DNA of 32,808 bases from an uncultured Mycoplasmatota bacterium (GTDB taxonomy: Bacteria; Bacillota_I; Bacilli_A; RF39; UBA660). A program made the position numbers and the translations under genes. Below the pieces are notes generated by a model. That model ran no database searches. It saw only the letters and a program-made list of their open reading frames with translations, and was not told the origin of the DNA. Every line of letters starts with the position of its first letter. Positions within the stretch are counted from its first letter, which is position 1. The DNA lies in assembly GCA_900549325.1 (NCBI GenBank), contig UROI01000014.1, positions 1-32,808 of the forward strand, in the 5' to 3' direction. Shown piece by piece: positions 14,265 to 22,291 of the stretch.

Positions 14265-14888
14265 GTGATAAAGAAAACTGTTATGGAAGTACTCCCAGAT
14301 GTTTGGCCAATGCTAATAATAATATTAGTAATAGTATGTAGTCTAAGAATAACATACTTAATAACCAAACATAAGAAGTTTTTAGTACATAGAGAGATAA
14401 TATACTTAATATCAATAATATACTTATTATGTTTATTCCATGTTGTAACATTTCAAGATATAAATTATGGAGCCTCTAACTTTGTACCATTCAAAGAAAT
14501 ATTTAGATATAGTATAGGTTCACCAAAATTCATAAGAAATGTTATAGGTAACATAATGCTCTTTGTACCATTTGGTTTTCTATCTTCATATCTATTAAAA
14601 AATAGAAAATTTAGCATAGTAACCATCTTAACCCTAATAGCCTCACTTACCATTGAAACAGTACAGTATTACATTGGCAGAGTATTTGATATAGACGATA
14701 TCATTCTAAATCTAATTGGTGGAATAGCAGGTTTCTTAATATACATAGGATTAGATGCCATTAGAAATAAAGTAAAAATATTCAGAAATGATACTGTATT
14801 AGATATTCTAATAATAATAATTTTAGTATTAGTTATCCTATATTCATTTAATATAAATATATTTGGTATGATAGGGGGAATAATATAA
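14265..14888 (+). CDS. VanZ family membrane protein
   Basis: The product is 207 residues when started at the GTG at 14265. The SD AAAGGAG (14249-14255) abuts an in-frame ATG at 14256, so the GTG at proper spacing is the likelier start. There are about five membrane segments. The VanZ signature is clear: NFVPFKEI, then NVIGNIMLFVPFGFLSSYLL, TIETVQYYIGRVFDIDDIILNLIGGIAGFLIY. VanZ of enterococci gives low teicoplanin resistance; most chromosomal homologues have no known role, so none is assigned. It overlaps ybeY by one base (TAATG), so the two are co-translated. Confidence 0.9.
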   Translation: MIKKTVMEVLPDVWPMLIIILVIVCSLRITYLITKHKKFLVHREIIYLISIIYLLCLFHVVTFQDINYGASNFVPFKEIFRYSIGSPKFIRNVIGNIMLFVPFGFLSSYLLKNRKFSIVTILTLIASLTIETVQYYIGRVFDIDDIILNLIGGIAGFLIYIGLDAIRNKVKIFRNDTVLDILIIIILVLVILYSFNINIFGMIGGII

Positions 14889-15328
14889 TGTTTGAAATAA
14901 TAAATAATACCAATAAAGAAATAAAAGAATTAGATAAATTAGAGAAATATATGCATTTTGTCGTAGAAAAGTTAGAATTAAAAGAGGCTATCTTTAATAT
15001 AATTTTTGTAAGTAATGAAGAAATACATAATATAAATCTAGAATATCGTCATACTGATAGAGTAACTGATGTTATATCCTTTGCTCTTGAAGACAACCCA
15101 GATATAGTCTATGATTCCTTTAGACTACTAGGAGATATCTATATAGCTATAGATGTTGCTTATGATCAGGCTGTAGAATACAATCATTCTAGAGAAAGAG
15201 AAGTATGCTTCTTAGCTACACATGGATTACTTCATCTACTTGGATATGATCATATGACTGAAGAAGAAGAGAAAGTTATGTTTAGTAAGCAGGAGGAACT
15301 ACTAAATGAATTTGAAATCAAAAGATAA
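14888..15328 (+). CDS. ybeY: Endoribonuclease YbeY
   Basis: A 146-residue metal-dependent RNase that acts in 16S rRNA 3' maturation and ribosome quality control. The diagnostic zinc site HGLLHLLGYDH carries His112, His116 and His122. The upstream YRHTDRVTDVISFAL and LLGDIYIA segments are also family hallmarks. Its start overlaps the VanZ-family stop codon. Its 3' end overlaps dgkA by 23 bp. This ybeY-dgkA-cdd-era order is conserved in Firmicutes. Confidence 0.97.
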   Translation: MFEIINNTNKEIKELDKLEKYMHFVVEKLELKEAIFNIIFVSNEEIHNINLEYRHTDRVTDVISFALEDNPDIVYDSFRLLGDIYIAIDVAYDQAVEYNHSREREVCFLATHGLLHLLGYDHMTEEEEKVMFSKQEELLNEFEIKR

Positions 15329-15692
15329 AAGAACATTTAAAAGTAGTGTTAAAAACTGCTTAGATGGCATAGGCTATGTAACAAAGAGTGAAAAAAATTT
15401 CAAAAGAGAAATAGCTCTTGGTATTATAGCTTTAATATTATCGTACATACTAAAAATAGATAAAATAGAGTTTATCATTGTCTTAACTATGATATGCTTA
15501 GTACTTACTACCGAAATAATAAATACCGCGATAGAAAGAGCAGTAGACTTAGTTACCAAAGAATACCATGAACTAGCTAAAATAGCTAAAGATGTATCCG
15601 CAGGTAGTGTATTAGTAACAAGTATTTTTGCATTAATAATAGGAATAATAATATTTATACCTAAAATAATTACTTTACTAGGAGGCTTATAA
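15306..15692 (+). CDS. dgkA: Undecaprenol/diacylglycerol kinase, DgkA family
   Basis: A 128-residue membrane protein with three hydrophobic helices after an amphipathic N-terminus. Family motifs are the N-terminal SSVKNCLDGIGYVTKSEKNFKRE region, the catalytic EIINTAIERAVDL (from about 69) and AKDVSAGSVL. In Gram-positive bacteria this small kinase phosphorylates undecaprenol and so recycles the lipid carrier for wall synthesis; the substrate is taken from the family. An AGGAGG SD lies inside the ybeY end. The stop codon overlaps the cdd ATG (TAATG). Confidence 0.95.
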   Translation: MNLKSKDKRTFKSSVKNCLDGIGYVTKSEKNFKREIALGIIALILSYILKIDKIEFIIVLTMICLVLTTEIINTAIERAVDLVTKEYHELAKIAKDVSAGSVLVTSIFALIIGIIIFIPKIITLLGGL

Positions 15693-16081
15693 TGGAAGAA
15701 AGTTTAAAGAGATTATTAAAAAATAGTTATAGTCCATATTCTGGTTTTAGAGTGGCTGCGATATGTTTAATGAAAGATGGTAAATCATTTGGTGGAGTAA
15801 ATATTGAGAATGCCTCTTATGGGGCTACAATATGTGCTGAGAGAGTAGCTATAGATACCGCGATTGCCAGTGGTTATACTAAAGGAGATTTTAGCAAACT
15901 ATACGTTATGTGTGATAGTGAAAAGGTTTCTAGTTGTTGCTTTATATGTAGGCAAGTAATTAGTGAATTCTTTAGTATAGATTCAGAAGTAACATTGTAT
16001 AGTAATGATGGTGATAAAGAAGTATATACAGTAAAAGAACTATGTCCTTATCCATTTGGAAGTGAAGACTTAAAGGACTAA
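15692..16081 (+). CDS. cdd: Cytidine deaminase
   Basis: A 129-residue pyrimidine-salvage enzyme converting cytidine and deoxycytidine to uridine forms. Visible are NSYSPYSGFRVAA, GGVNIENASYGATICAERVA with the zinc Cys48 and catalytic Glu50, and the second zinc motif Cys83-Phe-Ile-Cys86-Arg-Gln. The usual Pro before the first Cys of that motif is a Cys here, giving SSCCFICRQ, which is unusual but keeps both ligands. It is the last gene of the vanZ-ybeY-dgkA-cdd set. In many relatives era follows directly, but here an AAA ATPase gene intervenes. Confidence 0.95.
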   Translation: MEESLKRLLKNSYSPYSGFRVAAICLMKDGKSFGGVNIENASYGATICAERVAIDTAIASGYTKGDFSKLYVMCDSEKVSSCCFICRQVISEFFSIDSEVTLYSNDGDKEVYTVKELCPYPFGSEDLKD

Positions 16082-16095
16082 GGTTCTTTTTATTT
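16072..16095 (+). terminator. Probable terminator at the cdd end
   Basis: AAAGGAC (16072-16078) pairs with GTTCTTT (16083-16089) around a 4-nt loop and is followed by TTATTTT. It overlaps the cdd stop codon. It suggests that cdd and era are no longer one transcript. Confidence 0.5.
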
Positions 16096-16099
16096 TGTT

Positions 16100-16206
16100 C
16101 ACATTAAGCCTAATTACATTAGTCTTAATAGTGTTAGATTAAGCCTTATTTTAAGTCTTAATTTAATATACCAACCGTATCTATTATATATAAGCGAGGG
16201 TATATA
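16100..16206 (-). repeat. Intergenic two-hairpin element, copy 3 (minus orientation)
   Basis: On the minus strand GCTTATATATAATAGATA (16195-16178) is the same 18-mer as in copy 1. Then come hairpin 1 (16162-16138: ATTAAG/CTTAAT, a mismatch, CTTA/TAAG) and hairpin 2 (16129-16103: ATTAAG/CTTAAT, a mismatch, CTAAT/ATTAG, closed by CAC/GTG). It lies between cdd and the tandem repeats in front of the AAA ATPase gene. Confidence 0.7.
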
Positions 16207-16217
16207 CATAGATAAAA

Positions 16218-16324
16218 ATACGACTGAATAAAACAGCAAAATATGACTGAATAAAATGTTAAAATATGACTGAATGAAATAGTAAAATATGACTGAATGA
16301 AATAGTGAAATATGAATGGATAAG
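16218..16324 (+). repeat. Four and a half tandem 23-bp repeats upstream of the AAA ATPase promoter
   Basis: The unit is close to ATATGACTGAATGAAATAG plus TAAA. Copies start at 16218, 16241, 16264 and 16287, with a partial copy at 16310-16324. They end about 13 bp before the -35 box at 16338. The direct array next to one promoter looks like an iteron or operator; it is not CRISPR, since there are no spacers. Confidence 0.85.
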
Positions 16325-16337
16325 ATTATAAAAAGTA

Positions 16338-16366
16338 TTGCAAAATTACAAAATATCCTGTATAAT
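16338..16366 (+). promoter_or_regulatory. Promoter of the AAA ATPase gene
   Basis: TTGCAA (16338-16343), a 17-nt spacer and TATAAT (16361-16366). Transcription would begin near 16373, leaving a short leader with a GAGGAG SD before the ATG at 16388. Confidence 0.82.
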
Positions 16367-16387
16367 GTATGTATAGAGGAGACATAT

Positions 16388-17665
16388 ATGGAAAATGCTA
16401 ATTACAAAAAGAGAATTGCAGATTCTCAGGTAGAAGAATATTTAAAACTATTTGGAGCAGTATGTATAGAAGGCCCAAAATATTGTGGAAAAACTTGGTT
16501 AGGCAGAAAACACGCCAAGAGTGAGACACTTCTTCAAAAAAAAGAAGGAGAAAAATCAAACGAGGTTGAACTAGCCAAAATATCACCTAAATTAGTTTTA
16601 GAAGGAGAAAAGCCAAGGCTAATTGACGAATGGCAAGAAGCTACAAATTTATGGGATGAGATAAGAATAGATGTCGATAAAACTGGTCTAAAAGGACAAT
16701 ATATTCTTACTGGATCAAGCACGCCAAAAAGAGATAACATATCTCATAGCGGTGCAGGACGCTACGGCAAAATTTATTTAAGAACGATGTCATTATACGA
16801 ATCAGGAGATTCTTCAGGGTTAGTATCATTAAAAGATATTTGCGACGGCAAAAAAATAGAAGTATCTACTGGCGAAGTAGACTTAAGACATCTTGCCAGT
16901 CTAATAATTAGAGGAGGATGGCCAGCTAATTTAAATCTAACATCCAGTGAATCTAAGAAAGTAGTAAATGAATATTTAAATCTAATTATTAACGACGATT
17001 TATACAGATTAGATGGTACAAATAGAGATAAGCATAAGATGCGATTATTATTAAAATCTTTAGCAAGAAATGAAAGTACTACTGCGAGTAATTCGACAAT
17101 AAAAAATGATATTAATGAGGTAGATAATGAAGATATTGATATGAATACTCTTTCTTCTTATCTAAATGCTTTAGACAAATTATTCTTACTAGATAATGAT
17201 GAACCATTTTCTACAAATATACATTCTTCAGTAAGAGTAAAGCAGGCTGAAAAAAGACATTTTGCGGATCCATCAATTACAGCAGCCCTATTAAACTTGT
17301 CTGAAGACAAATTAATTAACGACTTAGAAACGTTTGGCCTATTATTTGAAGCATTAGTAGAAAGAGATTTGAAAGTATATGCCGAAAGTATGGGAGCCAA
17401 AACGTATCATTATCAAGATTACTTAAACAGAGAAATAGATCAAATAATAGAGTTAGAAGATGGTGACTGGTGTGCTTTTGAAATAAAATTAGGAGCAAAT
17501 CAAATAGACTCTGCAGCAAATAATTTACTTAAAATAAGTGCTGGAATAAAAGAAAATAAAGGTAAAACTCCTAAAGTTCTTTGCGTTATATGTGGTATGA
17601 CAAATGCGGCATATCAAAGACCGGATGGAGTATATGTAGTACCGATAACGGCACTAAAGAATTAA
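16388..17665 (+). CDS. AAA+ ATPase with DUF4143 domain
   Basis: A 425-residue protein. The start at 16388 is chosen because it follows a GAGGAG SD and the promoter; an in-frame ATG at 16316 lies upstream of that promoter and is rejected. Walker A is GPKYCGKT (29-36) and Walker B is LIDEW (78-82), followed by a sensor-like ILTGSSTP. The C-terminal half is the DUF4143 / PD-(D/E)XK-like region (LVERDLKVYAE, REIDQIIELEDGDWCAFEIKLG). The family is widespread, often accessory, and of unsettled function. It sits between cdd and era, which are normally adjacent, with its own promoter and a repeat array, indicating insertion of a mobile or accessory gene. Confidence 0.87.
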   Translation: MENANYKKRIADSQVEEYLKLFGAVCIEGPKYCGKTWLGRKHAKSETLLQKKEGEKSNEVELAKISPKLVLEGEKPRLIDEWQEATNLWDEIRIDVDKTGLKGQYILTGSSTPKRDNISHSGAGRYGKIYLRTMSLYESGDSSGLVSLKDICDGKKIEVSTGEVDLRHLASLIIRGGWPANLNLTSSESKKVVNEYLNLIINDDLYRLDGTNRDKHKMRLLLKSLARNESTTASNSTIKNDINEVDNEDIDMNTLSSYLNALDKLFLLDNDEPFSTNIHSSVRVKQAEKRHFADPSITAALLNLSEDKLINDLETFGLLFEALVERDLKVYAESMGAKTYHYQDYLNREIDQIIELEDGDWCAFEIKLGANQIDSAANNLLKISAGIKENKGKTPKVLCVICGMTNAAYQRPDGVYVVPITALKN

Positions 17666-17675
17666 TGGAGGCATT

Positions 17676-18569
17676 ATGAAAAGCGGATTTGTAAGTTTTA
17701 TAGGAAGACCAAATGTAGGTAAAAGTACATTACTTAATAGTATATTAAATAAGAAAGTAGTAATTACTTCAAACAAACCTCAAACGACAAGAAATTTAGT
17801 ACAAGGAATATATAATGAAGATGATACGCAAATAGTTTTTGTGGATACTCCAGGTATTCATAAAGCACATACTAAATTAGGAAGAGTATTAAATAAACAA
17901 GCATATTTTACTATAGATGATGTTGATATAATAATTATGGTTGTGGATATTACTGAGAAAGTAGGAAATGGTGACAAATTTGTTATCGATATACTAAAAA
18001 ATGTTCAAAATAAACCAGTATTCTTAGTAATAAATAAAATAGATAAATTACCTCGTGAGGAAATACTATCCAAAATAGAAGAGTATATGTCTCTATATAA
18101 CTTTACTGAAGTAATACCAGTATCTGCCAAAAAGAAAGACAATGTAGATAGGTTAATTGAGGTAATAAAGAAATATCTACCTGATAATATCAAATACTTT
18201 GATTCAGATACAGTAACTAATAGTTCTCCAGAGTTTACAATATCCGAATTAATAAGAGAAAAAGTACTAGAACTTACTGACGAAGAAGTACCACATTCAG
18301 TAACTTGTGTTGTAGACGAATTATATGAAGAAGAAAAGATCATAAATATAGGAGCCTCAATTATCGTCGATAGAGAAAACTTAAAAAAAATTATCATTGG
18401 TAAGAATGGTAATATGATTAAAGAAATAGGTATAAGAGCTAGAAAAGATATTGAAGAATATTTTTGTAAACAAGTATACTTAGATTTATTTGTTAAAGTA
18501 ATACCAAAATGGCGTGATAAAGAAAAGTTCTTAAATATGATTGGATATAAAGATTTTTTGAATAAATAA
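17676..18569 (+). CDS. era: GTPase Era
   Basis: A 297-residue essential GTPase that binds 16S rRNA during 30S assembly. G1 is GRPNVGKST (10-18), a Thr-rich switch KPQTTRNLVQGI is G2, G3 is DTPG (near 60), G4 is NKID (119-122) and G5 is SAK. The C-terminal KH RNA-binding domain includes IIIGKNGNMIKEIGIRARKDIEEYF. A GGAGG SD lies between it and the AAA ATPase stop codon, 10 bp upstream, so the inserted gene's promoter may now drive era. yqzL-like and recO follow. Confidence 0.97.
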   Translation: MKSGFVSFIGRPNVGKSTLLNSILNKKVVITSNKPQTTRNLVQGIYNEDDTQIVFVDTPGIHKAHTKLGRVLNKQAYFTIDDVDIIIMVVDITEKVGNGDKFVIDILKNVQNKPVFLVINKIDKLPREEILSKIEEYMSLYNFTEVIPVSAKKKDNVDRLIEVIKKYLPDNIKYFDSDTVTNSSPEFTISELIREKVLELTDEEVPHSVTCVVDELYEEEKIINIGASIIVDRENLKKIIIGKNGNMIKEIGIRARKDIEEYFCKQVYLDLFVKVIPKWRDKEKFLNMIGYKDFLNK

Positions 18570-18606
18570 TCTATAAATATCACAAAATATAAATAGGTGA
18601 TAAGAA

Positions 18607-18699
18607 ATGAATAAAGAGGATTTATGGCTATTATTTAAAAATACTGGTAAAATAGAATATTATTTAAAGTATAAAAATTATGGCAAAGAAGGAAAATAA
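18607..18699 (+). CDS. yqzL: YqzL-like small protein
   Basis: A 30-residue ORF with an AGGTGAT SD (18595-18601). Its sequence (DLWLLFKNTGKIEYYLKYK) resembles the short YqzL family, whose Bacillus members have a WKVFSQTGNIDTYLLFKE-like core. Its place between era and recO is exactly that of Bacillus yqzL. It ends one base before the recO ATG, so the two are translationally coupled. Its function is unknown. Confidence 0.75.
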   Translation: MNKEDLWLLFKNTGKIEYYLKYKNYGKEGK

Positions 18700-18700
18700 T

Positions 18701-19423
18701 ATGTACAAAAAAATAGAGGGTGTTATAGTTAGTGAATACCCTTTTGAAGAAAGCAGTAAAATAATAAATATATTAACTAAAGATGGAGAATATAACATAA
18801 TAGCAAAGGGAGCTAAAAAAATAAAAAGCCCCCTTTTTGCGGTTACTAATAAATTTACTTTAGGCATATTTAATATTCAGTATAAAGAAAAAGGACTATC
18901 TAAATTAATAGATGCTGATATTATAAACAATTATAGTACTATCAAGAAAGATATAAATAAAGTAACCTACGTAACATATATAACAGAATTATGTTTAAAA
19001 GTATATAAACATGAACCAAGTAGTAGTATATATGATTTATACTTAGTATCTTTAAATAAAATAAATGAAGGCTATAATTATGAAATAATATTTAATATAT
19101 TAAGATTAAAATTATTAGACTATCTTGGCATTAAACCAGTAATAGATAAATGCATTGAATGTGGTAATACTCATAATATCGTAACAATATCTAGTTATTT
19201 GGGTGGCTATGTCTGCAAGGAATGCTACCGAAATGAAAAAATAGTATCACCTAAAACAATAAGTTTAATAAGAATGTTATATTATGTCGATATATCTAAA
19301 ATAACCAAATTAGATATATCCAAAGAAATACTGAAAGAAATAGAAGATTTTATTAATGATTATTATGATAGATATTCAGGAATATACTTAAAAAGTAAAA
19401 CACTATTAGACTATATTAAATAA
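18701..19423 (+). CDS. recO: DNA repair protein RecO
   Basis: The product is 240 residues from the ATG at 18701. An in-frame ATG at 18680 lies inside yqzL, and AAGGA at 18688-18692 supports the later one. RecO loads RecA onto SSB-coated single strands in the RecFOR pathway. An N-terminal OB fold (KIEGVIVSEYPFEESSKIINILTKDGE, KGAKKIKSPL) is followed by a helical domain with a zinc-type pair CIECG and CKECYR (around 147 and 167). Length and location after era and yqzL are typical. Confidence 0.93.
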   Translation: MYKKIEGVIVSEYPFEESSKIINILTKDGEYNIIAKGAKKIKSPLFAVTNKFTLGIFNIQYKEKGLSKLIDADIINNYSTIKKDINKVTYVTYITELCLKVYKHEPSSSIYDLYLVSLNKINEGYNYEIIFNILRLKLLDYLGIKPVIDKCIECGNTHNIVTISSYLGGYVCKECYRNEKIVSPKTISLIRMLYYVDISKITKLDISKEILKEIEDFINDYYDRYSGIYLKSKTLLDYIK

Positions 19424-19442
19424 AATATACTAGGTGATATAA

Positions 19443-19844
19443 ATGAAATATATTATTATTCCTCTTTTGGTGGGAATAATTACCCAGTGTATTAAATTTA
19501 TAATAGAAACTATTAAAACAAAGAAAATAAATATATTAAGACTATTTGATGGAATGGGTGGAATGCCTAGTACTCATAGTAGTCTCACATCCTCTCTTAG
19601 TACAATAATTTATTTAAACTATGGAATAAATAATCCATTAACAAGTATAGTAATAATATTTTCTCTTTTAACAATATATGATTCTATGGGTATAAGATAT
19701 GAAAGTAGTAAACATGCCTATATACTAAATAAAATAACTAATTCTAACTTAAATGATAGACTAGGTCATGAACCTATAGAGACATTACTAGGAGTCTTTC
19801 TAGGTATTATCCTTACTATAATATTTAATAAAATATTATTATAA
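19443..19844 (+). CDS. DUF212 / divergent PAP2 family membrane protein
   Basis: A 133-residue protein with about four membrane segments. Signature motifs are GGMPSTHSSLTSSL (about 39-52), the YDSMGIR segment, and NDRLGHEPIETLLGVFLGI near the end. These mark the YuiD-like DUF212 family, distant relatives of PAP2 phosphatases with the His-containing motifs. Phosphatase activity on lipid pyrophosphates is a possibility, not shown. It starts 19 bp after recO and is preceded by an AGGTGAT SD, so it is likely the last gene of the era operon. Confidence 0.9.
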   Translation: MKYIIIPLLVGIITQCIKFIIETIKTKKINILRLFDGMGGMPSTHSSLTSSLSTIIYLNYGINNPLTSIVIIFSLLTIYDSMGIRYESSKHAYILNKITNSNLNDRLGHEPIETLLGVFLGIILTIIFNKILL

Positions 19845-19913
19845 AAGGGTATCTTTTTCTTAACATATTTGATATACTTATATCAGGTAAAATCTTACTC
19901 AGGGAGGAATATT

Positions 19914-20933
19914 ATGCTAGAAAATAACGATAAATATTTTGAAGTTTTAAATGATATTAAGAGAGCTTTGACTATTACTAGAAATAAAGTGGTAGAAAAT
20001 GTCAATAAAGAATTAGTTTTAATGTATTACAATATTGGCTTAAAACTTGCTGAAAATAACAAATGGGGCTTATCATTCATTGACACATTAGCAAAAGATT
20101 TAAAAATTGAGTTTCCAACTTTAAAAGGAATGTCCGCTAGAAACTTAAGATATATGCAAAAATTTGCAACAGAATTTGATAATGATGAATTTTTGCAAGG
20201 AGTCCTTGCAAAATTATCTTGGAATCATAATCAAGTATTATTAGATAGAGTTAAAAATAAAGAAATAAGAAAATGGTATGCAAAATAAACACTAGAAAAT
20301 GGCTGGTCTGTTTCAATATTAACTCATCAAATTGCAAGTAAATTATATGAAAGACAAGCATTGCTAGAAAATAAAACTACTAATTTTGATGAAACCTTAC
20401 CATCTCCAAATAATGATCAAGTAAAAGAATTATTAAAAAGTCCTTACATATTTGATTTCATAACTGCTGACAAAGATTTAAAAGAATTAGATATCGAAAA
20501 ACAGTTAATTGCCAATATAACTAAGTTATTATTAGAACTAGGCAGTGGCTTTGCCTTTGTTGGAAGACAGTATCATTTAGAAATAGAAAATGAAGATTAT
20601 TATATAGACTTATTGTTTTATAATTTAAAGGTAAGAAGTTATGTTGTAATCGAACTAAAAACAACAGAGTTTAAACCAGAATATGCAGGCAAACTTAATT
20701 TCTATTTAAGTGCAGTAGATAGATACATTAAAGGTGAAAATGACAATCCTACATTTGGAATATTGCTTTGTAAGGATAAGAAAAAAATAACTGCGGAACT
20801 TGCATTAAAGGATATTAACAAACCGATCGGTATAAGTGAATATAAAATACTATCAGAAATACCAGCCTTTCTCGAAGATACCCTTCCTAGTATTGAAGAT
20901 ATAGAAAAGAGATTAGGTCAGGACACTGAGTAA
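19914..20933 (+). pseudogene. DUF1016 (YhcG-type) PD-(D/E)XK nuclease, interrupted by one stop codon
   Basis: The ATG at 19914 follows a GGGAGG SD. Codons 1-124 encode the N-terminal helical DUF1016 domain (NKELVLMYYNIG, GMSARNLRYMQKFA, LSWNHNQVLLDRV, RKWYAK). Codon 125 (20286-20288) is TAA, where relatives commonly continue into ENGWS. The same frame then runs on intact to 20933 and encodes the nuclease half (FVGRQYHLEIENEDYYIDLLFYN, YVVIELKTTEFKPEYAGKLNFYLSAVD), with its D...ELK site. The total, about 339 codons, equals the family's full length, so a single CAA-to-TAA-like change is the simplest cause. The family is accessory and linked to restriction or defence neighbourhoods. It could be recently dead, read through, or a sequencing error. 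Confidence 0.8.
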
Positions 20934-20971
20934 GTTTAAATACCAAGTATATTAATAATTTATGTAAACAA

Positions 20972-21000
20972 AAACTACCAACAGGGTAGTTTATTTCTTT
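20972..21000. terminator. Bidirectional terminator between the DUF1016 gene and the Fem gene
   Basis: AAACTACC (20972-20979) pairs with GGTAGTTT (20985-20992), with TTATTTCTTT beyond on the plus strand and TTTTTG on the minus strand. It serves both convergent genes. Confidence 0.75.
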
Positions 21001-22181
21001 ATCTTACTAATTAACTTAATAATACCATATAACCATTTATTAATTACTAAATCATAACTTCCAATAGTTTCATATACTTTTCCACCAAATCCCATTTTAA
21101 ATAAATAGTTACCATTGTTCTTATCCATATTTTTAATAGGACCAAAATTAAATATTTTATATCCTTCATCAAGATACTTCTTAATAATTTCCCATTTAAT
21201 TAGGTGCGAAGAATAAAATTTAGCCAAGTCCTTATTATATACTTCGTCCATAAAATATATCTCTCTATTATTCTTAACTATAAGTATAGCACCAATATTA
21301 GTACCCTTAGTAAATTTAGTATATATATTAGTGGCCTTAATAATTTCATTATTATATTTAGTTATAGCTTTATCAGATTCCATTTTTCTATTAATTAATG
21401 AAGTAGTTTTATTAATAGAAAGATCTTGCATTATACTATTTAATTTATCATTAATTTCATCTTCTTTTTTTAATAGAAAACGATAATTATTAATATACTT
21501 CTCAGGATCTATTTTAGCAAAATATATTTCAGCCTTATTATCTTCACTAGTGAAACTATTTAGTATATTCTTAATTCTCTCTCTATCAGCAGTAGAATCT
21601 ATATTAAGAATAGTATCAATATTATTATTTTCGTCTCTATATATAGTGATAGCCCTCTGAAGAGCCAAATTAATATTTCTCTTAGTATTAGAATTAAACA
21701 TCTTATAAGTTTCATTAGGAGTCTTCTCAGTCTCTAATACAACCTTTTTCATTGAAGTCTTTTCATTCTTTCTAAAAGATAATTCGTCCATAATTTTAAT
21801 AATATTAGTATCAAAATATATTACTTCACCATTTTTATCAAACATCTTATAAGTAGTAATATTATCAGTAGTTAAAAATACAAACTTCCTAGTTTTTAAA
21901 TAATCTTTCAAAGTATTAATAAAATCTTTAAATAAGTTATCATTATCATAATCAATCAAAAAACAACCAGGTACATATCCAACTTTAAAACTTAATATCT
22001 CTCTTTCTAAAAGTAGAGTAGCCCCCATAAGAGTATTATCATTTTCATTAATAAAACCTAAATATAATTTACCATAGTTCTTCATTGAATTAGCATACTC
22101 AGTAGTCTGTCTAAAATTTCTCGCACTATGTATTTTAGCATAATTCTTAAATTGAATATCTGTAAGTTCTATTATTTTCAT
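20991..22181 (-). CDS. FemAB/MurM-type aminoacyl transferase (peptidoglycan cross-bridge)
   Basis: A 396-residue protein with a SD (AGGTATT) at the usual place. It has the two GNAT-like halves of Fem proteins: an N-terminal half with LYLGFINENDNTLMGATLLLERE and YVPGCFLIDYDN, and a C-terminal half with GAILIVKNNREIYFMDEVYNKDLAKFYSSHLIKWEIIKKYLDEGYKIFNFGPIK. A Lys/Glu-rich helical insert of about 70 residues (about 230-295) fits the Fem coiled-coil arm. The family uses aminoacyl-tRNA to add residues to the lipid II stem peptide. The amino acid added here cannot be read from the sequence. It is transcribed alone, opposite the surrounding genes. Confidence 0.88.
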   Translation of the reverse strand: MKIIELTDIQFKNYAKIHSARNFRQTTEYANSMKNYGKLYLGFINENDNTLMGATLLLEREILSFKVGYVPGCFLIDYDNDNLFKDFINTLKDYLKTRKFVFLTTDNITTYKMFDKNGEVIYFDTNIIKIMDELSFRKNEKTSMKKVVLETEKTPNETYKMFNSNTKRNINLALQRAITIYRDENNNIDTILNIDSTADRERIKNILNSFTSEDNKAEIYFAKIDPEKYINNYRFLLKKEDEINDKLNSIMQDLSINKTTSLINRKMESDKAITKYNNEIIKATNIYTKFTKGTNIGAILIVKNNREIYFMDEVYNKDLAKFYSSHLIKWEIIKKYLDEGYKIFNFGPIKNMDKNNGNYLFKMGFGGKVYETIGSYDLVINKWLYGIIKLISKIKK

Positions 22182-22234
22182 ATAATACCTCCGCTAACAA
22201 TTATACCATAAAAAAAATTAAATTAAAATACTTA

Positions 22235-22263
22235 TTGCATGACTTTTTTATTTATGCTATACT
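22235..22263 (+). promoter_or_regulatory. Promoter of the phosphoketolase gene
   Basis: TTGCAT (22235-22240), a 17-nt spacer and TATACT (22258-22263), with an extended -10 TGC immediately before it. Confidence 0.8.
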
Positions 22264-22291
22264 AATTATAGAATAATAAGGATGTGAGAAC

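Noticed and set aside
16218..16324. The tandem 23-bp repeats as a CRISPR array
   Set aside because: The copies are directly joined without spacers, and no cas genes are present.
16316..16387. An upstream ATG start for the AAA/DUF4143 gene
   Set aside because: It lies in the repeat array and ahead of the TTGCAA-17-TATAAT promoter. The ATG at 16388 has a GAGGAG SD and starts the family's usual N-terminus.
18005..18583. A 192-codon ORF on the minus strand opposite era
   Set aside because: It is the antisense shadow of a well-conserved era. It has no SD and a low-complexity Ser/Ile/Leu composition.
20289..20933. The second half of the DUF1016 gene as an independent gene
   Set aside because: No SD precedes a usable start, and the sequence continues the family domain in the same frame as the first half.
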